From Aldehydirespirator sp965203635 (lineage in GTDB: Bacteria > Actinomycetota > Acidimicrobiia > Acidimicrobiales > Aldehydirespiratoraceae), in contig OZ241903.1 of the NCBI GenBank assembly GCA_965203635.1, forward strand, positions 2,294,001 to 2,358,000: DNA of 64,000 bases. The letters are read 5' to 3'. The position numbers and the translations under genes are program-made. Every line of letters begins with the position of its first letter. Position 1 is the stretch's first letter. Of the stretch, positions 18,499 to 26,540 are shown in pieces. The notes under the pieces are model-generated. The model was given only the letters and a program-made list of their open reading frames with translations. It did no database searches and was not told where the DNA came from.

Positions 18499-19260
18499 TC
18501 AGGCCTCCCAGTGACCCCGATCGATCATCACCCGGCGCAATACCGAGGGCCTGTCGGTCATGATCCCGTCCACCCCCATGTCGAGTAGGCGGTGCATCTC
18601 AGCCGGCTCGTCGATGGTCCAGACATGAACCGCGACGCCGTGGCGATGGGCCGCGGCCAGCATCCCGGGCCGCACCAGCGTCAGGCCCTTGGAGCGGACC
18701 GGCACCTGGGCGGCGTGGAAGTCGAAGGACGCCGGCGCACCGAGCCGGGCCGAGGCGGCCAGCAGCCGGGCGATGCCGCGGGGGCCGGCTCCGACGCACA
18801 GCGCTGCCCCGATCTGGTCGCGAACCTGCCGGGTGCGCCGGTCCGAGAACGAGCACACGCACACCCGCTCGACCGCGTCGGTGCGTCGGAGGACCTCCAC
18901 CAGCGGCCCGACCGCGGCGTCGCTCTTGGGATCGATGTTGATCCTGGTGTCGGGCAGTTCCTCGAGGAGCTCGTCGAGGAGCATGATCGGGTCGGTGCCG
19001 GCCACCCGGGCTTGCCGGACCTGGCTCCAGTCAAGGTCGCTGACGACGCCTCGGCCGTCGGTGACCCGGTCCAGCGAGTCGTCGTGGAAGGCCACCGCGA
19101 CCCCGTCGGCGGTGGCGTGGACATCGGTCTCCACATGGGTGTAGCCCAGGTCCACGGCGTGGCGGAAGGCCCGCAGCGTGTTCTCGGGGAACTCCTCGGC
19201 CCCGCCCCGGTGGGCGAAGGCGATGGGCCCGTCCACGTCCAGGTACGGGTGGCGCTGCAC
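18499..19260 (-). CDS. Glycerophosphodiester phosphodiesterase
   Basis: The 253-residue TIM-barrel protein has the GDPD signature FAHRGGAEEFPENTLRAF (catalytic His/Arg). ETDVHATADGVAVAFHDDSL supplies the Glu-x-Asp metal ligands and the second His, and MGVDGIMTDRP sits near the end. It hydrolyses glycerophosphodiesters to glycerol-3-phosphate and an alcohol. The GTG start at 19260 gives VQRHPYLDVDGPIAFAHRGG. Longer versions would run into the divergent pyruvate kinase gene. No signal peptide is seen, so it is probably cytoplasmic. Confidence 0.92.
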   Translation of the reverse strand: MQRHPYLDVDGPIAFAHRGGAEEFPENTLRAFRHAVDLGYTHVETDVHATADGVAVAFHDDSLDRVTDGRGVVSDLDWSQVRQARVAGTDPIMLLDELLEELPDTRINIDPKSDAAVGPLVEVLRRTDAVERVCVCSFSDRRTRQVRDQIGAALCVGAGPRGIARLLAASARLGAPASFDFHAAQVPVRSKGLTLVRPGMLAAAHRHGVAVHVWTIDEPAEMHRLLDMGVDGIMTDRPSVLRRVMIDRGHWEA

Positions 19261-19286
19261 GAGCGAACCGTAGCCGCAGCCGAGAG

Positions 19287-19295
19287 TTATCCACA
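19287..19295 (+). promoter_or_regulatory. Perfect DnaA-box sequence between divergent genes
   Basis: TTATCCACA matches the DnaA box consensus exactly and lies between the divergent GDPD and pyruvate kinase starts. A single box could be regulatory or chance. No cluster indicating an origin was found. Confidence 0.4.
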
Positions 19296-19327
19296 GGTTG
19301 ACCGCACTCGGCGGTAGCGTTGTGGGC

Positions 19328-20761
19328 ATGCAGCGCCGCACGAAGATCGTCGCCACCATCGGTCCGGCCAGCGAGGACGAGTCCACGCTGCGGGACATGA
19401 TGGCCGCCGGCATGGACGTGGCCCGCATCGGGCTGGCCCACGGGACGCTCGACGAGGCCATAGAGCGCTACCAGCGCATCCGCTGGGTCTCCGAGCAGGA
19501 GGGCCGGCCGGTGGGGATCCTGGTGGACCTTCCAGGACCCAAGGTGCGGGCGGCCAACTTCGGTGAGGATCCGGTGCGGTTCCACTCCGACAGCACCGTC
19601 GAGCTGGTGGTCGGCCGCGACCGCTCGACCGACAGCGTCGTGGAGGTGGACTACGAGGGCCTGATGGACGACGTGCTGGTGGGGGACACCCTCGACGTGG
19701 GCGACGGGCGGGTGGTGCTCGACGTCATCGACAAGGGTGGCGACCGCCTCAAGGTCAGCGTCATCCACGGCGGCGTCCTGTCGGGCTGCCCCGGCGTCCA
19801 CATCCCCGCCGACCGGCTGCGGATATCCACGCCGACCCCCAGCGACTTCATGGCGCTCGACGCCTTCATCGAGCTCGGCGTGGACATGGTGGCCATATCG
19901 TTCGTGCGCTCCGCCCACGACATCCGGCGGGTCGGCACCGAGCCCCATCCCCGGGGCCCGCTGCTGGTGGCCAAGATCGAGACCAGGGCCGCGGTGCAGA
20001 ACCTGGCCGGCATCATCGACACCGCCGGAGCGATCATGGTGGCCCGCGGCGACCTCGGAAGCGAGTGCAGCATCGAGGAGCTGCCCCATCTCCAGAAGCA
20101 GATCATCCAGCAATGCATCGCCGGCGGCCGCCCGGTGATCACCGCCACGCAGATGCTCGAGTCGATGGTGTCGCGCCCGTCGCCCACCCGGGCCGAGGCC
20201 AGCGACGTGGCCAACGCCGTGTTCGACGGCTCCTCGGCGTTGATGCTCTCGGGCGAGACCGCCATCGGGACCGACCCTGCGAACGTGGTCCGCACCATGG
20301 ACCGCATCGCCCAGCGGGCCGACGAGGAGTTCGACTACGAGCTGTGGGCCGAGCGCCTCGCCGAGCTGCGCATGACCGACGACTCCACCCGCGACGCCGC
20401 CTCGATCACCGACGCCATGACCATGGCAGCCTGGCGGGCCGCCGACGGGCTGGGGATCTCCACCATCCTGGCCATCTCCGGCACCGGCTTCACCGTGCGG
20501 TCCATGGCCAGGTTCCGGCCCCATGCCCGGATCATCGGCCTGTCCCACAACTCCAGGACCGTGCAGCAGCTCACCCTGAGCTGGGGCACCACACCGGTGC
20601 TGGTCAAGGACATGGGCTCCAACGAGGAGATGGTCCGCCAGGCGGTGGCGGTGGCCCGCGACCGCGATTTCGCTCGCTCCGGCGAGATCGTCGGGATCCT
20701 GGCCGGCGCGGACAACCGGTCGCGCAGCGCCAACGTGCTCCGCCTGGAGCGCGTCCCCTAG
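19328..20761 (+). CDS. pyk: Pyruvate kinase, divergent form
   Basis: The 477-residue protein keeps most catalytic elements: KIVATIGPAS at the N-terminus, the KIET and MVARGDLG metal ligands, ITATQMLESM, and a C-terminal allosteric-type domain. It converts PEP and ADP to pyruvate and ATP. The usual RxNFSHG motif reads RIGLAHG, losing the Asn and Ser that bind K+. The usual DTKGPE loop reads DLPGPKVR, with Lys at the position that marks K+-independent enzymes. The ATG at 19328 is chosen because the second residue leads straight into the first strand. Confidence 0.9.
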   Translation: MQRRTKIVATIGPASEDESTLRDMMAAGMDVARIGLAHGTLDEAIERYQRIRWVSEQEGRPVGILVDLPGPKVRAANFGEDPVRFHSDSTVELVVGRDRSTDSVVEVDYEGLMDDVLVGDTLDVGDGRVVLDVIDKGGDRLKVSVIHGGVLSGCPGVHIPADRLRISTPTPSDFMALDAFIELGVDMVAISFVRSAHDIRRVGTEPHPRGPLLVAKIETRAAVQNLAGIIDTAGAIMVARGDLGSECSIEELPHLQKQIIQQCIAGGRPVITATQMLESMVSRPSPTRAEASDVANAVFDGSSALMLSGETAIGTDPANVVRTMDRIAQRADEEFDYELWAERLAELRMTDDSTRDAASITDAMTMAAWRAADGLGISTILAISGTGFTVRSMARFRPHARIIGLSHNSRTVQQLTLSWGTTPVLVKDMGSNEEMVRQAVAVARDRDFARSGEIVGILAGADNRSRSANVLRLERVP

Positions 20762-20791
20762 CGGATCCGCGGCTCTCTAGCAGCTCGGGCC

Positions 20792-22030
20792 ATGGCCATC
20801 GACTTCACGCTGTCGCCCGAGGTGGAGGAACTGCGGCTGAGGGTCCGCGCCTTCGTGGAGGAGGTCATCGCTCCGGTAGCCGACCGGATCGAGGGAAGCG
20901 ACGGCGGCGAGGGTCTCGCCGGCCGCGAGCGCGTCTCGGCCCTGATCGGCTTGCGGAAGCAGGCCAAAGCGGCCGGGCTCTGGCTGCCCCACATGCCTCC
21001 GGAGTGGGGCGGGATGGGCCTCGGCCACGTCGAGTTGGCCATGGTTCAGGCCGAGGCGGCCAAGTCCTACTACGGGCCGTGGGTGTTCAACTGCCAGGCG
21101 CCCGACGAGGGCAACATGCACACGCTGCTGCACTGGGCGACACCCGAGCAGGCCGAGCGATACCTCAGGCCGCTCTGCACCGGTACGGCCCGGTCGTGCT
21201 TCGCCATGACCGAGCCCGAAGTCGCCGGCTCCGATCCCACGTTGATACAGACCCGTGCGTACACCGACGGCGACGAGTGGGTGATCAACGGCCGCAAGTG
21301 GTTCATCTCGCAGGCCCACCGGGCCGACTTCGCCATCCTCATCTGCCGCACCGAGGACAACCCCGACATCCCCCAGGCGGCCAACACCGCGTTCATCATC
21401 GACCTTCCCCACGACGGCTGGAACGAGGTCCGCGAGATCGAGACCATGCACGGCGGCACCGGCCACTCGGAGATCCTCATCGAGGACCTCCGGATCCACG
21501 ACTCCCAGAGGCTCGGCGGTCGGGGACAGGGCCACCTGCTGGGCCAGTACCGGCTCGGGCCTGCCCGCCTAGCCCACTGCATGCGGTGGATCGCCCAGGC
21601 CGAGACCGCTCTCGACATGATGGTGGACCGCGCGCTGAACCGCTTCTCGCACGGTTCGCTCCTGGCCGAGAAGCAGGGGATCCAGTGGATGATCGCCGAC
21701 TCCGCGATGGAGGTCTACCAGTCCAAGCTCATGGTCCTCCACGCGGCCCACAAGATCGACCGCGGCGAGGACTTCAAGTCCGAGGTGTCGATGGCGAAAC
21801 ACTTCGTGGCCAACACCCTCAACCGTGTGATCGACCGTTCGATCCAGGTGCACGGCGCGCTCGGCTACTCGACGGACACCCCGCTCGCCCACATGTACCA
21901 GCACGCCCGCTGGGCCCGCTTCGCCGACGGTGCCGACGAGATACACCAGATGCGGATCGCGCAGCGCACGATTGCGGCGTTCAGCGACACCGGATCCACC
22001 CGCCGTGCCACGGGAGACCTACCCATCTGA
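20792..22030 (+). CDS. Acyl-CoA dehydrogenase (ACAD10/11-like)
   Basis: The 412-residue flavoprotein has the three-domain ACAD layout. N-terminal helices contain MPPEWGGMGLGHVE. The middle beta domain has FAMTEPEVAGSDPTLIQT and WVINGRKWFISQA. C-terminal helices contain IQVHGALGYSTDTPLAHMYQ and FADGADEIHQM. The DGADEIH form is typical of the ACAD10/11 branch, which acts on long or modified acyl-CoAs. It follows pyk by 30 bp. Substrate is not predictable from sequence alone. Confidence 0.92.
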   Translation: MAIDFTLSPEVEELRLRVRAFVEEVIAPVADRIEGSDGGEGLAGRERVSALIGLRKQAKAAGLWLPHMPPEWGGMGLGHVELAMVQAEAAKSYYGPWVFNCQAPDEGNMHTLLHWATPEQAERYLRPLCTGTARSCFAMTEPEVAGSDPTLIQTRAYTDGDEWVINGRKWFISQAHRADFAILICRTEDNPDIPQAANTAFIIDLPHDGWNEVREIETMHGGTGHSEILIEDLRIHDSQRLGGRGQGHLLGQYRLGPARLAHCMRWIAQAETALDMMVDRALNRFSHGSLLAEKQGIQWMIADSAMEVYQSKLMVLHAAHKIDRGEDFKSEVSMAKHFVANTLNRVIDRSIQVHGALGYSTDTPLAHMYQHARWARFADGADEIHQMRIAQRTIAAFSDTGSTRRATGDLPI

Positions 22031-22067
22031 TGCACCAGCGGGAATGGCCGGCACCGGGAGGGTGATC

Positions 22068-23024
22068 GTGGGAGCGTTCAGTGCAGAGTCGACGACCGAC
22101 GAGGTCCTCGAGGGCGTGGATCTGGAGGGTCGCATCGTTGCGATCACCGGAGCGTCGAGCGGTCTGGGCGAGGAGTCGGCCAGGGCGATGTCGGCCAAGG
22201 GCGCACGGGTCCTGATGCTCGCACGCGACCTCCAGAAGAACGCCGAGGCGGCAGGGCGCATCCGGGTGTCCGTGCCCGACGCCGACCTCACCCTGTACAC
22301 GGTCGACCTCGCCGACCTCGCCAGCATCGAGTCCTTCGCCGATGCGGTCGCGGCCGACGTCGACCGCATCGACGTCCTCCTCAACAATGCCGGGGTCATG
22401 GGCTGCCCCGAGGGGAGGACCGCGGACGGCTTCGAGACCCAGTTCGGCACCAACCACCTCGGGCACTTCGCGCTCACGGCGCGACTCATACCTTTGTTGC
22501 TGGCGGCTGATCGGCCGCGTGTGGTGACGCTGTCGTCGGGCGGTCACAGGATCTCCGACGTGGCGTTGGACGATCCGAACTTCGAGAGGGCCGACTATGA
22601 CCCGTGGATCGCCTACGGCCGGTCCAAGAGCGCCAACGCACACTTCGCCGCCGAACTCGCCCGACGCCATGGCGAGCGACTGATCTCGGTGTCGGTGCAC
22701 CCCGGCGCCATCGTCACGAATCTCGGCCGCCACATGACGCCCGAGATGATCGAGCGCCTGATGGCGCGGCGAGCCGAGAACGAGGCCGCGGGCAAGGGCG
22801 GCGGCGGGCTCAAGTTCAAGAGCGTCGAGGCCGGCGCGGCCACACAGGTGTGGGCCGCTACAGCCGTCGAGGTGGCCGGCGGCAACGGCGCCTATCTGGC
22901 GGACTGCGGGCCGACGATCGTCGGGCCGGGCGAGAAGGGGCGGATGGCCTACCTCGACGATGCGGAGACCTCGACACGGCTCTGGGCGTTGAGCGAAGAA
23001 CTCGTCGGATTGACGTTCGGCTGA
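22068..23024 (+). CDS. Short-chain dehydrogenase/reductase
   Basis: The SDR has the cofactor motif TGASSGLGEESAR, the NNAGVMG strand, SSGGHR containing the catalytic Ser region, and YGRSKSAN for the YxxxK pair. The form resembles retinol dehydrogenase/WW-oxidoreductase-like SDRs. The GTG at 22068 sits 6 nt after GGGAGG and gives 318 residues. ATG 22044 or GTG 22062 are alternatives. It follows the acyl-CoA dehydrogenase closely, so the two may act on the same lipid or steroid-like substrates; this is inference. Confidence 0.85.
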   Translation: MGAFSAESTTDEVLEGVDLEGRIVAITGASSGLGEESARAMSAKGARVLMLARDLQKNAEAAGRIRVSVPDADLTLYTVDLADLASIESFADAVAADVDRIDVLLNNAGVMGCPEGRTADGFETQFGTNHLGHFALTARLIPLLLAADRPRVVTLSSGGHRISDVALDDPNFERADYDPWIAYGRSKSANAHFAAELARRHGERLISVSVHPGAIVTNLGRHMTPEMIERLMARRAENEAAGKGGGGLKFKSVEAGAATQVWAATAVEVAGGNGAYLADCGPTIVGPGEKGRMAYLDDAETSTRLWALSEELVGLTFG

Positions 23025-23057
23025 GAACCGTCCGGTCGGGCTCCGGTCGGGCTCCGG

Positions 23058-23321
23058 TCAGGCGCAGTTGGGGTTGGCGTCGGCGGGAACGGCGACTTCC
23101 TGGCCGTACAGCCTGCACGAGCAGGTCTCCACGCAGTCCTGCAGATCGGCGCGTTGCAGCCACAGGCTCGCAGCCAGCACGCCGATGAGCACCACTAGCA
23201 CGAGTCGCAGCAGCAGCCTGCGCACAACTCGCATCACCAGCGCGGCAAGTACCCCCAGGGCCACGATCGCGCCGAGGAGGACTGCTTGCAGAGACTCGGC
23301 GTCGACCCACTCACCCATCAC
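23058..23321 (-). CDS. Small membrane protein with C-terminal cysteines
   Basis: I do not recognise this 87-residue protein. It has two hydrophobic segments (about residues 11-27 and 36-53) separated by a basic RVVRRLLLR turn. The C-terminal tail contains four cysteines (DCVETCSCRLYG ... NC), which could form disulfides or bind metal. GTG 23321 and ATG 23318 are both possible starts. Codon use fits a real gene. It is convergent with the SDR gene. Confidence 0.6.
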   Translation of the reverse strand: MMGEWVDAESLQAVLLGAIVALGVLAALVMRVVRRLLLRLVLVVLIGVLAASLWLQRADLQDCVETCSCRLYGQEVAVPADANPNCA

Positions 23322-23385
23322 CGTCGGGCACGTTACCTACAGCCTCGACGGACAGGTGAAGGCCCCGCCGCGCGATGCTGCCACT

Positions 23386-23466
23386 CCCGCTCCTGTTCGC
23401 TTCGCTCACGGGCCGCTCGGGCCTGCCTGCCGCTCTTGTTCGCTGCGCTCACGGGCCGCTGGGCCC
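23386..23466 (+). repeat. Dispersed intergenic repeat, tandem pair (copies A1, A2)
   Basis: Two adjacent copies of a roughly 38-bp element share the core CTTGTTCGCTGCGCTCACGG with few changes. The copies are 23386-23423 and 23429-23466. A related tail (TTCGCTCGGCCTCTG) follows at about 23503-23518, just before the DUF3151 start codon. Further copies occur near 37.4, 38.2 and 52.2 kb. Confidence 0.85.
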
Positions 23467-23532
23467 TGGGGCCTCGCCCGTATGAGCCGGATCGGCCCGC
23501 CAATTCGCTCGGCCTCTGTAGCCTCGGCGGCG

Positions 23533-24000
23533 ATGAGTGACGCCGGCGTTCCCCTCCTGCGGCACGGTCCGCCCGAGACGGTCCTGGCCCCGGAGCCAGA
23601 CGAAGTTCGGGCCGCGCTGGCCGCGGCCGCGGCGAGCGACGATCCGGTGGCCGCCGTAAGCGCGGTCTGCGAGCGCGGGCCGGTCAGCCTGGAGGCCTGG
23701 GCCTCACTCGGCGAGACCATGGAGTCGACGGGCGCGCCACCTGCTCTGGCCTACGCCGCGTTCCGCACCGGCTACCACCGCGGCCTGGACCGGCTCAGAG
23801 CCAGCGGCTGGCGCGGCTCCGGCTACGTGCGCTGGAAGTATCCGTCGAACCGCGGCTTCCTGCGCGCCCTCAGCGGGCTGCAGCGTGTCGCCGGGCGGAT
23901 CGGAGAGACCGACGAGGCCGAGCGGTGCGCATTGTTCCTGGTCCAGCTCGACCCGGAGTGGCCTCACAATCACCCTGACAGCCCGGGGCCGCGTGGGTAG
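23533..24000 (+). CDS. DUF3151 protein
   Basis: The 155-residue protein matches the actinobacterial DUF3151 family. It has GRNxGF-like RWKYPSNRGFLRALSGL, a preceding LRASGWRGSGYV, and an ending with DEAERCALFLVQLDPEW. Function is unknown. The ATG at 23533 is chosen because it begins the conserved part; longer upstream extensions would translate the dispersed repeat. mobA begins at or just after its stop codon. Confidence 0.85.
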   Translation: MSDAGVPLLRHGPPETVLAPEPDEVRAALAAAAASDDPVAAVSAVCERGPVSLEAWASLGETMESTGAPPALAYAAFRTGYHRGLDRLRASGWRGSGYVRWKYPSNRGFLRALSGLQRVAGRIGETDEAERCALFLVQLDPEWPHNHPDSPGPRG

Positions 24001-24022
24001 GTCGGCGCCATCCCTCCGCTGC

Positions 24023-24673
24023 ATGGGAGCCGTGCTGGCGGGCGGGGCCAGTTCCAGGATGGGCACCGACAAGGCGTTCATCGAGATCGAGGGAGAGCCG
24101 ATGGTGGCTCGCGCCGCGGGCGCGCTGCGGGCCGCGGGGGCCGCGCCCGTGCTGGTGGTGGGCGGAGACCATTCTCGCGTCAGCGTCCTGGGCCTCGATC
24201 ACGTGCCGGACCGCCATCCCGGCCAGGGCCCGCTGGGAGGGGTGATCACCGCCCTCGGCGCGCTCGACCCGCTCGGCGGCTCCGGCCCGGACGCGGTGGT
24301 GACTCTGCCCTGCGATGTCAAGGCGCCCGACCCGGCCGCAGTGCGGTTGGTGATCGAGCGCCTCGCCGACGCCGGCGACCGCTCTGGAGCCGGCCCGCCG
24401 CCCGCCGACCTGGTTGTACCGCTCGGCGGCGGGGTTCCCCAGTGGACGCATTCCGGGTGGCACCGGAGCTGCCTGCCGCGGCTGTCGCAGGCGTTCGCCA
24501 CCGGAGTGAGGGCGCTGAACGAGGTGGCCCGGCAGTTGCGGACGGTCGCGGTCGAGGTGCCCGGAACGAGTTGGTACGCCGACGCGAACCGTCCCGAGGA
24601 CCTTCCCCCAACTACGCTTGGCGACGGCCACACAGAAGAGGCGGGCATCCAAGACGCCGACATCCCGAGGTAG
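24023..24673 (+). CDS. mobA: Molybdenum cofactor guanylyltransferase
   Basis: The 216-residue protein opens with AVLAGGASSRMGTDKAF, the MobA nucleotide-binding signature, and has GQGPLGGVITAL and LPCDVKAP typical of the family. It adds GMP to molybdopterin to make bis-MGD for DMSO reductase-type enzymes. A GTG at 23993, overlapping the DUF3151 stop, is an alternative start. No other Mo-cofactor genes are nearby, so a related nucleotidyltransferase role is possible but less likely. Confidence 0.85.
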   Translation: MGAVLAGGASSRMGTDKAFIEIEGEPMVARAAGALRAAGAAPVLVVGGDHSRVSVLGLDHVPDRHPGQGPLGGVITALGALDPLGGSGPDAVVTLPCDVKAPDPAAVRLVIERLADAGDRSGAGPPPADLVVPLGGGVPQWTHSGWHRSCLPRLSQAFATGVRALNEVARQLRTVAVEVPGTSWYADANRPEDLPPTTLGDGHTEEAGIQDADIPR

Positions 24674-24684
24674 GCATCGACGAG

Positions 24685-25032
24685 ATGGGCATCCCCGAGA
24701 CCGACATCCCCGAGATAGACATCGACGAACTCGAGCGCCGGCGAGCGGCCGGAGCGGCCGTGTTCGATGTGCGTGAGCCTGACGAGTACGACGAGGTGCG
24801 CATACCGGGCGCAGTGCTGGTGCCGCTGGCATCGGTCCCGGAGGCAGTCGAGGAGTTCCGGACGGCGGCGGCGGGCCAAGCGGTGTGCGTGGTGTGCGCG
24901 GTCGGGGGCCGCAGCGGGCAGGCCGTCGGGTTCCTCCGGTCCCTGGGTGTGGACGCGGTCAACGTCGACGGGGGAACCAACGCCTGGCACCAGTCGGGCC
25001 GACCGGTGGAGACGGGCCCCGTGTCCGCCTGA
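24685..25032 (+). CDS. Rhodanese-domain protein
   Basis: This 115-residue single-domain rhodanese has FDVREPDEYDEVRIPGAV and an active-site loop CAVGGRS (Cys nucleophile with the Arg that stabilises persulfide). It would carry sulfane sulfur in the cytoplasm. The N-terminus contains near-perfect repeats of GACATCCCCGAG that run across the mobA stop codon. It might supply sulfur to the TtuA system 14 kb away, but that is speculation. Confidence 0.85.
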   Translation: MGIPETDIPEIDIDELERRRAAGAAVFDVREPDEYDEVRIPGAVLVPLASVPEAVEEFRTAAAGQAVCVVCAVGGRSGQAVGFLRSLGVDAVNVDGGTNAWHQSGRPVETGPVSA

Positions 25033-25040
25033 CGGACCCC

Positions 25041-26243
25041 GTGCCCCGCGATCGCCGCTCTCGCTCCCGCAGCCGCGCCGCGGCGTCCTACCGCTACATC
25101 GACTCCGACCAGGGGCTGCGGGACGTGGTGGGCACGGTCTCCGCCGAGCCTCGCTTCGCGCTCGACACCGAGTTTCACCGGGAGCGCACCTACCGGCCCC
25201 AGGCTGCGTTGATCCAGATCGCCTGGCCCGGGGATCTGGTCCTGATAGATCCGCTGGCTGTGGATGTGGCCCCTCTGGCCGAGGTCCTCGGAGCCGGGAG
25301 TCTGATGGTCGCCCACGCGGCGGGACAGGACCTGGAGGTGCTCGACCACTGCTGCGGGGCAGTCCCCGGTCGCATCTTCGACACGCAGATCGCGGCCGGG
25401 TTCCTGGGTCTCGGCACGCCCGCGCTGTCCGCGCTCTATGAGAGCGAGATCGGCTGGAGGCCCCCGAAGGCGGACCGGCTCACCGACTGGCTGGCACGGC
25501 CGCTGAAGGCTTCGCAACTCGACTACGCGGCCAGCGATGTGATGCACCTGCTGGAGATCCACGAACGGCTCGCGGCCCGGCTCAAGGAGTTGGGCCGGCA
25601 GGACTGGGCCGAAGCGGAGTTCGAGCTGCTGCTCGAACGCAACCGGCAGGGTCAGCGACCTGAGGAAGCCTGGTCCCGGCTCAAGGAGGTGCGACATCTG
25701 AGGCGCCGCGACCTGCCTGTCGTCCGATCGGTGGCGATGTGGCGTGAGCTGCGGGCGGCCAGGGTCAATCAACCGGTCCGCCACGTCCTGTCAGACGTCG
25801 CGGTGGTGTCAATCTCACAGGCCGCTCCCCGAACGACCGAGGAGTTGGCCGGAGTGCGGGGCGTGGGGGAGGGCATGGCCCGCGGCCGTCTGGGCCCGGC
25901 CATCCTCAAGGCCGTCGCCGACGGGCTCGCGTCCGATTGGCGCCCACCCCCGAAGCGCACGGCCCGCACCGAGGCGGCCGACCGCCTCCGCCCGGCCGTG
26001 GGCTTGGTGACCTCCTGGGTGAGCCAGCTCGCCCGCAACCGCATGATCGAGCCGTCGCTGCTGGCCACGCGGGCCGACATCGAAGCCCTTATCCGCGGCG
26101 ACGCGGACGCTCGGCTGGCCCGGGGCTGGCGTTCGGAGATGGTGGGTGAGCCGCTGCGACGGCTGGTCTCGGGCGAGGCCGCCCTGGCCTTCGACAACGG
26201 CGAACTCGTCCTCGAGGAGCGCAGCCACCGGCCGGTGGCCTGA
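25041..26243 (+). CDS. rnd: Ribonuclease D-like 3'-5' exonuclease
   Basis: From GTG at 25041 the protein is 400 residues. The DEDD exonuclease motifs are FALDTEFHRERTY (Exo I), MVAHAAGQDLEVLDH (Exo II) and LDYAASDVMHLLEI (Exo III, Tyr form). An HRDC domain follows (about residues 215-290) and a C-terminal extension of about 80 residues. It would trim the 3' ends of stable RNAs. It starts 8 bp after the rhodanese gene. Confidence 0.9.
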   Translation: MPRDRRSRSRSRAAASYRYIDSDQGLRDVVGTVSAEPRFALDTEFHRERTYRPQAALIQIAWPGDLVLIDPLAVDVAPLAEVLGAGSLMVAHAAGQDLEVLDHCCGAVPGRIFDTQIAAGFLGLGTPALSALYESEIGWRPPKADRLTDWLARPLKASQLDYAASDVMHLLEIHERLAARLKELGRQDWAEAEFELLLERNRQGQRPEEAWSRLKEVRHLRRRDLPVVRSVAMWRELRAARVNQPVRHVLSDVAVVSISQAAPRTTEELAGVRGVGEGMARGRLGPAILKAVADGLASDWRPPPKRTARTEAADRLRPAVGLVTSWVSQLARNRMIEPSLLATRADIEALIRGDADARLARGWRSEMVGEPLRRLVSGEAALAFDNGELVLEERSHRPVA

Positions 26244-26300
26244 GCACATTCCGGCCGGTCCCGCGGGTGCGGTTCGGGTGGGCCGGTGGCACCGGTCCGG

Positions 26301-26306
26301 TACAAT
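26301..26306 (+). promoter_or_regulatory. Candidate -10 element
   Basis: TACAAT lies in a 100-bp gap upstream of the small acidic protein gene, with a transcript start expected near 26313. A -35 match is not clear. Confidence 0.4.
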
Positions 26307-26344
26307 AGGAGCTCTGCGAATCCGTCAAAACCGGGAGTTGGGCC

Positions 26345-26536
26345 GTGAAGAAGGGGCGACACCGAAGGTATGAGGAAGCCCGCAAGTTCAAGCGCTCGCA
26401 GGTAGACGATCTCGAAGGGCTGATCGAATCCTTCAACGAGCCGGACGACTACGTGAAGCCCGAGCACGCGTCCTGGGCGGAGGAGTTCGCCGACGAGGAG
26501 CTCGCCGAGGCGGAGCTCGCCGCCGACGACGACTGA
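26345..26536 (+). CDS. Small charged hypothetical protein
   Basis: This 63-residue protein is unrecognised. It has a basic N-terminus (MKKGRHRRYEEARKFKRSQ) and a strongly acidic C-terminus (EELAEAELAADDD). A GGGAG ribosome binding site precedes the GTG start, and a TACAAT box lies upstream. It is convergent with the ClC gene: both stops sit in the 12-bp palindrome CTGACCGGTCAG (26533-26544). Confidence 0.7.
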   Translation: MKKGRHRRYEEARKFKRSQVDDLEGLIESFNEPDDYVKPEHASWAEEFADEELAEAELAADDD

Positions 26537-26540
26537 CCGG

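Noticed and set aside
19287..19295. Replication origin
   Set aside because: A single DnaA box (plus a one-mismatch box 840 bp away) without dnaA, dnaN or an AT-rich unwinding region.
22030..22065. 11-codon frame bridging acyl-CoA dehydrogenase and SDR genes
   Set aside because: It has the right phase but no repeated start sequence, and the SDR probably starts at 22068.
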